Positions 41,907-49,218 of a stretch of DNA of 64,000 nt are shown piece after piece. Numbering within the stretch: position 1 is the first letter of the stretch; each line of letters opens with the position of its first letter. This DNA comes from Akkermansiaceae bacterium (GTDB lineage Bacteria > Verrucomicrobiota > Verrucomicrobiia > Verrucomicrobiales > Akkermansiaceae): contig JAHCBC010000001.1 of NCBI GenBank assembly GCA_019634595.1, positions 124,001 through 188,000 on the forward strand, given 5' to 3'. A program made the position numbers and the translations under genes. The notes beneath the pieces were generated by a model. The model saw only the letters and a program-made list of their open reading frames with translations. It did not search any database and was not told where the DNA came from.

Positions 41907-42923
41907 ATGAACATGAAACACTGGATGATCGCCGGCCTGTGCGCCGCATGGATGGCTCCGCTGGCACCAGCGGAGGAGAAACCGAAGGAGATCCGCGTCG
42001 GGATCATCGGGCTGGACACCAGCCACTCCACGGCTTTCACCAAGATTCTCAACGTGGGGCCGAAAAATCCGGAGGACGCCCCGAAACTGGCCGGGCTGAA
42101 GGTGGTGGCCGCCTATGCCCAGGGCAGCAAGGACATCCCGGAGAGCTACGAGCGCGTGCCGGAGTACACGGAGGCGGTGAAGAAGATGGGTGTCGAGATC
42201 GTGGGCACCATCGATGAACTTCTGACAAAGGTGGATGCCGTGCTGCTGGAGAGCAACGACGGCAAGGTCCACCTGGAGCAGGTGAGGCCCGTGCTGAAGG
42301 CAAAGAAGCCCGTTTTCATCGACAAGCCGCTGGCCGCCACGCTGGCGGACTGCATCCGGATCCATGAGGAGGCGGTGGCCGCCGACGTCCCCATCTTCAC
42401 CGCCTCTTCCCTGCGCTATGGCACCGCCACCCAGGAAGTGCGCGCCGGAAAGATCGGTACGGTGAAAAGCGCGGAGGCCCACAGCCCGGCCAAGCTGGAG
42501 AAAAGCCACGTGGACCTCTTCTGGTATGGCATCCATGGCGTGGAGTCCGTCTTCACGGTTCTCGGCAAAGGTGCGGTGAGCGTGAAGCGCGGCACCACCG
42601 CGGACGGCCTGATCGAGGTGACCGGGGAGTGGAGCGGCGGCAGGACCGGCGTCTTCCGGGAGTCGAACACCACCGACCGCAAGGGCTACGGAGGACGAGC
42701 GGAAGGGGATAAGGGCGGGCTGGCCATCGGCGCGTACGATGGCTATGAGCCGCTGCTTTTCGCCATCGCGGATTTTTTCCGGACCGGGAAGCCGCCGGTG
42801 GAAATGGCGGAGACACTGGAGATTTACGCCTTCATGGAGGCGGCGGACGAAAGCAAGCGCCGCGGAGGGGAAACCGTCACGCTGGCGGAAGTGATGGAGA
42901 AGGCCCGTGCCAAGCAAGAATGA
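41907..42923 (+). CDS. Exported Gfo/Idh/MocA-family oxidoreductase
   Basis: 338 residues. Signal peptide (MKHWMIAGLCAAWMAPLAPA). Rossmann start EIRVGIIGLDTSHSTAF, then AVLLESNDGKVHLEQVRP and VFIDKPLAATLADCI, with IDKP as the family Lys-Pro motif. GLDTSH replaces the common GxGxxG, so cofactor binding is less certain. Starts 9 bases after the ceramidase-like gene and is certainly in the same operon. Shorter than the 421-residue relative at 39038. Confidence 0.88.
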   Translation: MNMKHWMIAGLCAAWMAPLAPAEEKPKEIRVGIIGLDTSHSTAFTKILNVGPKNPEDAPKLAGLKVVAAYAQGSKDIPESYERVPEYTEAVKKMGVEIVGTIDELLTKVDAVLLESNDGKVHLEQVRPVLKAKKPVFIDKPLAATLADCIRIHEEAVAADVPIFTASSLRYGTATQEVRAGKIGTVKSAEAHSPAKLEKSHVDLFWYGIHGVESVFTVLGKGAVSVKRGTTADGLIEVTGEWSGGRTGVFRESNTTDRKGYGGRAEGDKGGLAIGAYDGYEPLLFAIADFFRTGKPPVEMAETLEIYAFMEAADESKRRGGETVTLAEVMEKARAKQE

Positions 42924-42958
42924 TTCGCGCGCACGGCCATCATGCAGTATGGGGAGGG

Positions 42959-43354
42959 ATGCACCGCTGGCATCTCCTCCTGTTTCCGATCCTGTTGCTG
43001 GGAGGTTGCGGAGGCCTGTCCGACCGGTCGTCCGGGAACCAGATGATGCTGGTGCGGGAGTCTTCCGGCTCGGTCGGCTACCGGAAACTCATGGCCAGGT
43101 CCCGGCAATGCGGTGACCTTAAGATATTCATCGACCAGAAGGGGCTGCCGGATTTCCTCGCGGAGGCGAACAGCAGCAACAGGGACTATCTCATCCTTTA
43201 TTATCTCGACCGCCACCAGGCCTATGCCTGCCGGACGCGGGGGAAAGGAGGCACCACCATCGAGTTCGCCGGCCCCTATGCCATGACCAACGGGGAATGG
43301 AAGCTCCTCAGCGACGTGAAATCCCGGGCTGATGCCGGGACGGCGGAGCACTAA
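42959..43354 (+). CDS. Small lipoprotein of unknown function
   Basis: 131 residues from ATG 42959. Lipoprotein signal HLLLFPILLLGGCG, Cys about 18. The mature part (VGYRKLMARSRQCGDLKIF, DYLILYYLDRHQAYACRTR) holds no known domain. An ATG at 42920 that overlaps the preceding gene gives a longer form, but 42959 gives the lipobox a normal distance. Likely in the ceramidase operon. Function unknown. Confidence 0.7.
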   Translation: MHRWHLLLFPILLLGGCGGLSDRSSGNQMMLVRESSGSVGYRKLMARSRQCGDLKIFIDQKGLPDFLAEANSSNRDYLILYYLDRHQAYACRTRGKGGTTIEFAGPYAMTNGEWKLLSDVKSRADAGTAEH

Positions 43355-43370
43355 GGGAGTATAGGAGCAG

Positions 43371-43390
43371 CGAAGCCCGTGAGAGCTTCG
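43371..43390 (+). repeat. GNRA-capped 3' hairpin, related to repeat B
   Basis: CGAAGCCC-GTGA-GAGCTTCG with one C-A mismatch, on the plus strand 17 bases after the stop of the small lipoprotein gene. Same consensus and loop as the minus-strand hairpins at 4083-4102 and 61381-61400, in the same orientation relative to the upstream gene. Confidence 0.65.
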
Positions 43391-43411
43391 GCGCGGCGGC
43401 CCGACCCGGTA

Positions 43412-44809
43412 TCAACGATCAGCGCCCTTCTTCTTTCCTCCCTTGCCGGGTGTGCCCCAGCCATCGGTATCCGTGAGGCCGGGTGCGTTCCCGGTCGGCA
43501 GCAGCGCGGCGAGTTCCTTCTTCGCCGCCGCATGCGCTTCCTCCTTGGCGAGGTTGGTCCATTCATACGGATCGTTCCGGTGGTCGTAGAGTTCCTCGGT
43601 GCCGTCCACGTAGCGGATGTAGCGCCAGTGCTCCGTGCGGATGGCGTGGTTGCCGCGCAGCCAGGTGCTGAGCGCGTGGCCTTTCCACTCCGCCGCGGGA
43701 TCTGCGAGCAGCGTGCGGATGCTTTCGCCTTCGACGTGCTCCGGCTTCGTGATGCCGGCCAGATCGGTCAGGGTCGGATAGAAGCTGCTGAAATCCACGG
43801 GCCGCGTGCTCACCGCACCGCCCTTGGACACGCCCGGCGCGACCCAGATGTAGGGGGCGCGCGTCGCCTCCTCCCACAGGGCGAATTTCCGCCAATGTTC
43901 CTTCTCTCCGAAGTGCCAGCCATGGTCCCCCAGCAGCACGACGATGGTGTTGTCCTTGTGCTCGGACGCCTCCAGTGCATCGAGCAGCCGTCCGATCTCC
44001 GCATCCGCGTAGGAAACGGCGGCGAGGTAGGCCTGCACCGCTTCCTTCCAGCGGCCGGACTCCAGGATCTTCGCGTGGTCGCCGTCCGGGCGGGCGAACT
44101 TCACGCCAGCGGCCGGGACATCGGAAAGGTCATCCGGCTTGGTGGGTGGCAGCTCGATGGACTCCAGCGGATGGAGGTCGAAGTATTTCTTCGGCACGAA
44201 CCATGGCATGTGCGGCTTGTGCAGGCCCACGGTCAGGAAGAACGGCTTGTCGTGCTTCTTCCCGAGCTGCTCGATGCCGTAGTTGACGATGCGGTGGTCG
44301 CTGAGTTCGGAGTCCTCCGCCTCCACCACGCCGAAGCGGATGCCGCCGACGCCCTTGCTGCCCTCCGGCTCCGGGCCGAGCTTGCCTTCGTTCTTGAAAT
44401 AGTCGTCCCACTCTTCCTTCCGGTCATAGCCGCCGTGGTAGAGTTTTCCGGAGCCGAGCGTGATGTAGCCGGCCTTCCGGAAGGTGGAGATGATCGTCTT
44501 TTCCGCAGGCACCACCTTGCGCCAGTCATCCGCATTTCCATAGACGCCGGACGTGTAGGGGCGGATGCCTGAAAGCAGGCTGGCGCGGGAGCCGTTGCAG
44601 ACGGGGACCGTGGCGTGGGCGTTGGAAAAGCTGACGCCGCGCGCGGACAGGCGGTCGATGTTCGGCGTCTTCGTCTGCTTGTTGCGCCCGGTGTAGCCGA
44701 CCCAGTGGTTGAGGTCGTCCGCGGCGATGATGAGGACGTTCGGTTTCCGCTCCGGCTGCGCCTGGAGAAAGGCGGTGGAGACGAGGAACAGGGTGAGGAA
44801 GCGTTTCAT
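43412..44809 (-). CDS. Secreted sulfatase (formylglycine type), iduronate-2-sulfatase-like
   Basis: 465 residues from ATG 44809. Signal peptide MKRFLTLFLVSTAFLQA. Metal-binding PNVLIIAADDLNHWVG, then VCNGSRASLLSGIRPY with C71 as the residue converted to formylglycine. The third position of the motif is Gly (C-N-G-S-R) instead of Pro, Ala or Thr. VVLLGDHGWHFGEKEHWRKF gives further metal ligands. Removes sulfate esters from glycans outside the cytoplasm. Followed upstream by a second sulfatase (32-base gap) on the same strand. No maturase is in the window. Confidence 0.92.
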   Translation of the reverse strand: MKRFLTLFLVSTAFLQAQPERKPNVLIIAADDLNHWVGYTGRNKQTKTPNIDRLSARGVSFSNAHATVPVCNGSRASLLSGIRPYTSGVYGNADDWRKVVPAEKTIISTFRKAGYITLGSGKLYHGGYDRKEEWDDYFKNEGKLGPEPEGSKGVGGIRFGVVEAEDSELSDHRIVNYGIEQLGKKHDKPFFLTVGLHKPHMPWFVPKKYFDLHPLESIELPPTKPDDLSDVPAAGVKFARPDGDHAKILESGRWKEAVQAYLAAVSYADAEIGRLLDALEASEHKDNTIVVLLGDHGWHFGEKEHWRKFALWEEATRAPYIWVAPGVSKGGAVSTRPVDFSSFYPTLTDLAGITKPEHVEGESIRTLLADPAAEWKGHALSTWLRGNHAIRTEHWRYIRYVDGTEELYDHRNDPYEWTNLAKEEAHAAAKKELAALLPTGNAPGLTDTDGWGTPGKGGKKKGADR

Positions 44810-44841
44810 GTCGGAAAGGGATTTGGGGAAAAAATGGCGGA

Positions 44842-46308
44842 TCACTCGCCCCACACGGCGGGGGCCTTGAAGTCACGTGGCTTTGGCCGGAGCTTCGGCG
44901 CGGCGGCCTCGGCGGACAGGGAGTCGTAGATGGCTTTCAGCTCCTTCACCTTGTCCGGATGGGCGGTGGAAAGATCGCTCTTTTCCGAGACATCATCCGC
45001 CAGGTTGTAGAGTTCCACCTTCGCCGCGGTGGCGGGCGCGGGTTTTGCGTCCCCCTCCTCATCGTCGGTCCGGCCGTTCCGGACGATGAGCTTCCAGTCG
45101 CCGGAGCGGATCGCACCGGAGTTCGGCGAGACATTCAGTACGATCTCCCGCTGTGGGATCGTTCCGCCTTTCAGGATCTCGGAGATGTCCTTGCCATCGA
45201 CCGGCAGCTTCTGTTCCTGAGGGGCACCGGTGAGTGCCAGCAGCGTGGGATACCAGTCGGTGATGTGGATCGGTGTCTTCACCGTGGACCCCGCGGCGAT
45301 GGTGGCGGGCCAGGTGGCGAAGGCGACCACGCGCACGCCGCCCTCATGGACGGTGCCTTTGCCGGCGCGGAGCTTCCCGTTGTTGGACAGCTTGCCGGGG
45401 TTCGGCCCGCCGTTGTCGCTGGAGAAGATGATGAGCGTGTCATCGGAAAGCTTCTCGTCATCCAGCGCCTTGACGATCTCACCCACCGCGTCATCCAGCG
45501 CGCTGATCATCGCCGCATACGTCTTCCGGTTGCCCTCGTACTGCGGGTAGAGGGAAAGGTAGCGCTCCGGCACCTGGTGCGGGCTGTGCACGCCGTTGAA
45601 GGGCACATAGAGGAACAGCGGCTTCGACTTGTCCCGCCCGCGGATGCGCGTGGCCGCCTCCCTGCCGATGAGTTCGGTGCTGTAGCCTTCATCGCGGCTC
45701 ACCTTGTCGTTGCGGTGCCAGTCGAATCCGTCGTCCCGGATGTGGGTGTAATAGTCGATCGCGCCGTTGTAGTGCCCGTACTGGTGGTCGAAGCCCCGCC
45801 GTGTCGGCAGATACTCCGGCTTGAAATGGCCGAGATGCCATTTCCCGCTGATGGCCGTTTCATAGCCCACCTCTTTCAGCGCCTGCGGGAGCAACCTTTC
45901 CTCCAGCGGCAGTCCATACTCCGCCCATGGCCGGACGACCCCGGTCTGGAATCCATAGCGCAGGGGGTACCTGCCGGTGAGGAAGGCGGCGCGGGTAGGG
46001 GAGCAGACGGGCTGCACGTAATACTGGTCCAGCTTCGCGCCGGAGGCGGCGAGCTTGTCGAGATGCGGCGTCTTGATCTCCGGGTTCCGCCAACCGACAT
46101 CATCGCCGCCCAGGTCATCCGCCAGCAGGTAGATGATGTTCGGCTTCTTCCTTTCCTCCGCCTTCTTCGGCGCGGCGGTGGCGACGGTGAACAGCGCACC
46201 CCGGCCGGTTGGCGTGGCGCAGCAGGACTTTTCGGCGGCTCCGGCCCACGGCGAAAGAAAGACCGCCAGGGCGGACAGTAGCGGCAGGCGGAAACGGGAA
46301 AGCGTCAT
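44842..46308 (-). CDS. Secreted sulfatase (arylsulfatase A/B type)
   Basis: 488 residues from ATG 46308. Signal peptide to about 24 (SPWAGA), then a linker with a CC pair ([10 protein letters not shown]) that is unusual. Core: [37 protein letters not shown] with C102 in [15 protein letters not shown], and IIFSSDNGG. Releases sulfate from glycans or aryl esters outside the cytoplasm. Upstream gene of a two-sulfatase operon. The start at 46308 is preferred because it begins the signal peptide. Confidence 0.93.
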   Translation of the reverse strand: MTLSRFRLPLLSALAVFLSPWAGAAEKSCCATPTGRGALFTVATAAPKKAEERKKPNIIYLLADDLGGDDVGWRNPEIKTPHLDKLAASGAKLDQYYVQPVCSPTRAAFLTGRYPLRYGFQTGVVRPWAEYGLPLEERLLPQALKEVGYETAISGKWHLGHFKPEYLPTRRGFDHQYGHYNGAIDYYTHIRDDGFDWHRNDKVSRDEGYSTELIGREAATRIRGRDKSKPLFLYVPFNGVHSPHQVPERYLSLYPQYEGNRKTYAAMISALDDAVGEIVKALDDEKLSDDTLIIFSSDNGGPNPGKLSNNGKLRAGKGTVHEGGVRVVAFATWPATIAAGSTVKTPIHITDWYPTLLALTGAPQEQKLPVDGKDISEILKGGTIPQREIVLNVSPNSGAIRSGDWKLIVRNGRTDDEEGDAKPAPATAAKVELYNLADDVSEKSDLSTAHPDKVKELKAIYDSLSAEAAAPKLRPKPRDFKAPAVWGE

Positions 46309-46640
46309 GGAAACGTCGCGGCCGGTTGTGGATGGGCCGCATGGTTGAACCACGACCGGGAAAGGAAGTTTCGGAAGGACATCGCGGAATGCGGATGCGG
46401 GAATGGTGGATGAACTCATGGAGAATCGGAGTGGGCCGGTTCATCCAGTGAGTCTGGTCTTCCACGGTGCGAAATACGCGGCCAAGTGCCGCTATCGGAT
46501 GCCGTCCGGAACGTTCCGTTGACGGGTGCGGTCAGCCCTCTGGCCGACGCACGCCGGAGGGTAGCCTCACGCGCAGAACGCGTCAATTTGTTAATTTACT
46601 ATATAGGGTAGTATTGTAAGGATAGGCGGGAGCCGCCCCT
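46309..46640. other. Intergenic region with an AT-rich patch
   Basis: No gene supported in 332 bases. A GC-rich part contains hairpin acgcg-cagaa-cgcgt (46570-46584). It is followed by an AT-rich run (aatttgttaatttactatat and onwards, 46585-46625), unlike the rest of the window. On the minus strand this would be in the pyrD 3' region or the promoter of the sulfatase pair. Confidence 0.45.
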
Positions 46641-47666
46641 TCACAACGCCTCCGCCAGTTCCCGGACCAGCTTCGGTCCCTGATAGATGAAGGAAGTATA
46701 GATCTGCACCAGGTCCGCACCGGCTGCGATCTTCGCCTTCGCGTCCTCCACCGAGGAAATGCCACCCACGCCGATGAGTGCGGCCTTTCCGCCCAGATGG
46801 TGGGCGAATGACGCCAGCACCCGCGTGCTTTTCTCCAGCACCGGCTTTCCGGACAGCCCGCCCGCCTCGTTGGCATACGCATGTCCGGCCACCGCGTGGC
46901 GGTCGAGCGTGGTGTTCGTGGCGATGACGCCGTCCAGCCCGCCGTCCACGAAGACACGGGCCAGATCCGCGATGTGCTGCTCCTCCAGGTCCGGAGCCAC
47001 CTTGAAAAGGAGCGGCACCTTCTTGCCATGCTCCGCCGCCAGCTTCTCCTGCTCCTTTTTCAGCAGATCCAGCAGGCGTGCGCTGGCCTCCGCGCCCTGC
47101 AGGTCACGCAGGCCGGGGGTGTTCGGCGAGGAAAGGTTCACTGCGATGTAGTCCGCCACGGTATAGGCGGCTCGCAGGCAGATCAGGTAGTCGTCCGCCG
47201 CGTTCTCGTTCGGCGTGTCCTTGTTCTTGCCGATGTTGAAGCCGATGATGCCGTTGAATTTCCGCGACGCCTTCACATTCGCCACCCCCGCCTCGATGCC
47301 CGGATTGTTGAAGCCCATGCGGTTGATGATCGCCTCATGCGGGATCAGGCGGAAAAGACGCGGCTTCGGGTTCCCGGCCTGCGGGCGCGGGGTGATGGTG
47401 CCGATCTCGACGAAGCCGAATCCCAGCCGGCCCAGCGCGTCGATGGTGTTGCCTTCCTTGTCCAGTCCGGCCGCCAGTCCCACCTTGTTCGGGAATTTCA
47501 GGCCCATGACCTCCACCGGGCTGGCGTAGTCATCCTGCGGGCAGGCGAGGGCCAGCGCGCCGGTTTTCTCCGCCGCACGGAGTGAGGCGAGGCTCAGATG
47601 GTGGGCGGTTTCCGCATCCAGTTGGAAGAGTCCCGCGCGGAACAAGGGGTAAAGAAAGTCGAACAC
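46641..47666 (-). CDS. pyrD: Dihydroorotate dehydrogenase, quinone-linked (class 2)
   Basis: 341 residues. MFDFLYPLFRAGLFQLDAETAHH is the class 2 membrane-associating N-terminus. NKVGLAAGLDKEG, GFNIGKNKDTP, AVNLSSPNTPGLRDLQ (with the catalytic Ser), LFKVAPDLEEQ and GVIATNTTLDR bind FMN and substrate. Oxidises dihydroorotate to orotate with quinone at the inner membrane in pyrimidine synthesis. Alone, with no other pyr gene nearby. Confidence 0.95.
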   Translation of the reverse strand: MFDFLYPLFRAGLFQLDAETAHHLSLASLRAAEKTGALALACPQDDYASPVEVMGLKFPNKVGLAAGLDKEGNTIDALGRLGFGFVEIGTITPRPQAGNPKPRLFRLIPHEAIINRMGFNNPGIEAGVANVKASRKFNGIIGFNIGKNKDTPNENAADDYLICLRAAYTVADYIAVNLSSPNTPGLRDLQGAEASARLLDLLKKEQEKLAAEHGKKVPLLFKVAPDLEEQHIADLARVFVDGGLDGVIATNTTLDRHAVAGHAYANEAGGLSGKPVLEKSTRVLASFAHHLGGKAALIGVGGISSVEDAKAKIAAGADLVQIYTSFIYQGPKLVRELAEAL

Positions 47667-48040
47667 CGCGGAAAAGTGAGGGATCGTCGCGCGATTGTCG
47701 AAAATTTCCCGTTTGCGTTTGCTCCGGATGGGTTACTTTCGCTGTGCGGATTTTGTCAGCCGGAGTGCCAATATGCCCGCCCAGTGGGACATTTTGCACG
47801 GTGGTGGTGGGCGCGTCAATTTGGCGTTGGAAAGGAACTGTGCTGTTTCCCAGCGAGTTGTGGAAAAAGAGCAATGGGGCACGGAATTTGCGATTATCAA
47901 CCCAGCGGATTGCCGCTGGTGATCTCAAGAAATGGCATGGATGTCCCCACAAAGTGGCTACCATGCAATTTTATTGAGATTATAGGAATAAAATCCGGCC
48001 CAGCGACGCTTCCTACATGTAACCCCATCCCACTGATATT
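47667..48040. other. Long leader region between pyrD and the sigma factor gene
   Basis: 374 bases without a supported gene, AT-richer than the genes on each side near its 3' half. A likely promoter region for both divergent genes. It contains accccatccc and tttattgagattatagg words just before the sigma factor start but no pair of boxes I can defend. The length suggests a leader with control elements for the sigma factor gene. Confidence 0.5.
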
Positions 48041-48901
48041 ATGGCTTACGAATCTGACAGCAGCCTGAAAATTTACCTGCGCGAGATTTCCAAGACTCCG
48101 CTCCTCACCGCCGAGGAGGAAGTCCAGCTCGCCGAGCGGATCAAAGAAGGTGATCCGGAAGCAAGGGCTCACATGATCCGGGCCAATCTCCGCCTCGTGG
48201 TGAAGATCGCCCAAGACTATGCGGCCTACGGTCTTCCCGTCACCGACCTCATTTCCGAAGGTAACATCGGCCTCATGAAGGCGGTCGAACGCTTCGACCC
48301 TGAGAAGGGTGGCAAGCTTTCCACCTACGCCGCATGGTGGATCAAACAGTCCATCAAGCGCGCCCTGGCCAATCAGTCGAAGACCATCCGCCTTCCCGTC
48401 CACATGGTGGACAAGATCGCGAAAATGCGCCGCATTTCCACCATGCTGGCGGAAGTCCTCGGCCGCGAGCCGACCGACGAGGAACTGGCTGACGAAGTCG
48501 GCCTCCCACGCCGCAAGCTCGCCATGCTGAAGCAGGCTTCCCAACGCCCGACCTCTCTTGATGCACCCATCAACGAAGGTGAGGCCACGGAATACGGCGA
48601 GGTCATCGGCGACGAAAAGGCCGCCAACCCGCTGGACATGCTGTCCGACAAGAATCTCCATGGCGAGCTGGATGGCCTGCTTTCGGTCCTCGACGACCGC
48701 GAGCGCCGGATCATCGACGAGCGTTTCGGCCTCAACGGCAGGAAGCCGCTCACCTTGGAGGAAGTCGGCCGTGAGTTCGGCGTGACCCGCGAGCGGATCC
48801 GCCAGCTCCAGAACTCTGCCCTGACCAAAATGCGCCGCGCGCTCCGGAAGAAGGAAAAGCCTCTTCCAAAGCCGATCGCAGGTGGTCTGGCCGAGGCCTG
48901 A
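48041..48901 (+). CDS. RNA polymerase sigma factor, RpoD/SigA family, short form
   Basis: 286 residues. Region 1.2 begins SSLKIYLREISKTPLLTAEEE. Region 2 has NLRLVVKIAQDYAAYGLPVTDLISEGNIG and WWIKQSIKRALANQ. Region 3 has TDEELADEVGLPRRK. Region 4 has TLEEVGREFGVTRERIRQLQ. It lacks region 1.1 and the long non-conserved insert of large RpoD proteins, so it is either the primary sigma factor of this lineage or a group 2 factor. Followed by a strong terminator, so transcribed alone. Confidence 0.92.
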   Translation: MAYESDSSLKIYLREISKTPLLTAEEEVQLAERIKEGDPEARAHMIRANLRLVVKIAQDYAAYGLPVTDLISEGNIGLMKAVERFDPEKGGKLSTYAAWWIKQSIKRALANQSKTIRLPVHMVDKIAKMRRISTMLAEVLGREPTDEELADEVGLPRRKLAMLKQASQRPTSLDAPINEGEATEYGEVIGDEKAANPLDMLSDKNLHGELDGLLSVLDDRERRIIDERFGLNGRKPLTLEEVGREFGVTRERIRQLQNSALTKMRRALRKKEKPLPKPIAGGLAEA

Positions 48902-48938
48902 CCGGGCGATTTAGTGTGTGTGTTTTGTTACATTGGCG

Positions 48939-48973
48939 AAAGCCGCGGTGGGGAAACCCGCCGCGGCTTTTTC
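48939..48973 (+). terminator. Intrinsic terminator of the sigma factor gene
   Basis: AAAGCCGCGG (48939-48948) pairs perfectly with CCGCGGCTTT (48961-48970), extended by 3 more G-C pairs to a GAAA tetraloop, followed by a T-run. It lies 38 bases after the stop codon. Confidence 0.92.
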
Positions 48974-48979
48974 CTTGGA

Positions 48980-49160
48980 TCACTTCCCAGGTGATTTCAC
49001 CACGCCATCGTGGTTGTAGGTGACCGGGGAACCTTCGAAGCGATAGGTCCAGCTCCCGTCTTTCACACCCTACCACCAGGCGAGCGATGGCCCATGGTGG
49101 TGAAGGCCTCTCACCATTCACGCGCGGCCCCCGCCAGTGCCGGCTCCGCGAGGTCGGCGC
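48980..49160 (-). pseudogene. Degraded copy of folK 3' end joined to the 3' end of the 254-residue gene
   Basis: Bases 49111-49160 match the last codons of folK (53111-53160) and give LAEPALAGAAREW then stop, against LAEPALPVAAREW in folK. Bases 48980-49085 match the last codons of the gene at 52286 (YRFEGSPVTYNHDGVV..) with about nine in ten bases alike. An in-frame TAG replaces the His of WWHGVKDG. The order (folK tail, then other tail) is the same, but about 660 bases of the second gene are missing. Not translatable as a whole. It lies between the sigma factor terminator and the FG-GAP gene. Confidence 0.8.
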
Positions 49161-49218
49161 TTCCATCAGGGAAATGTCACTTTATTCTGCATGGTTTGTG
49201 ACGGAATGATAGGGTGCC

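Noticed and set aside
41148..42917. Long open frame of 589 codons on the minus strand
   Set aside because: Antisense to the ceramidase-like and Gfo/Idh genes, which have clear motifs and signal peptides.
44959..46281. Open frame of 440 codons on the plus strand
   Set aside because: Antisense to the C-S-P-T-R sulfatase; no recognisable motif.
47582..48068. Open frames on the plus strand in the pyrD-sigma gap
   Set aside because: They overlap pyrD in antisense or run through the leader without motif or start signal.
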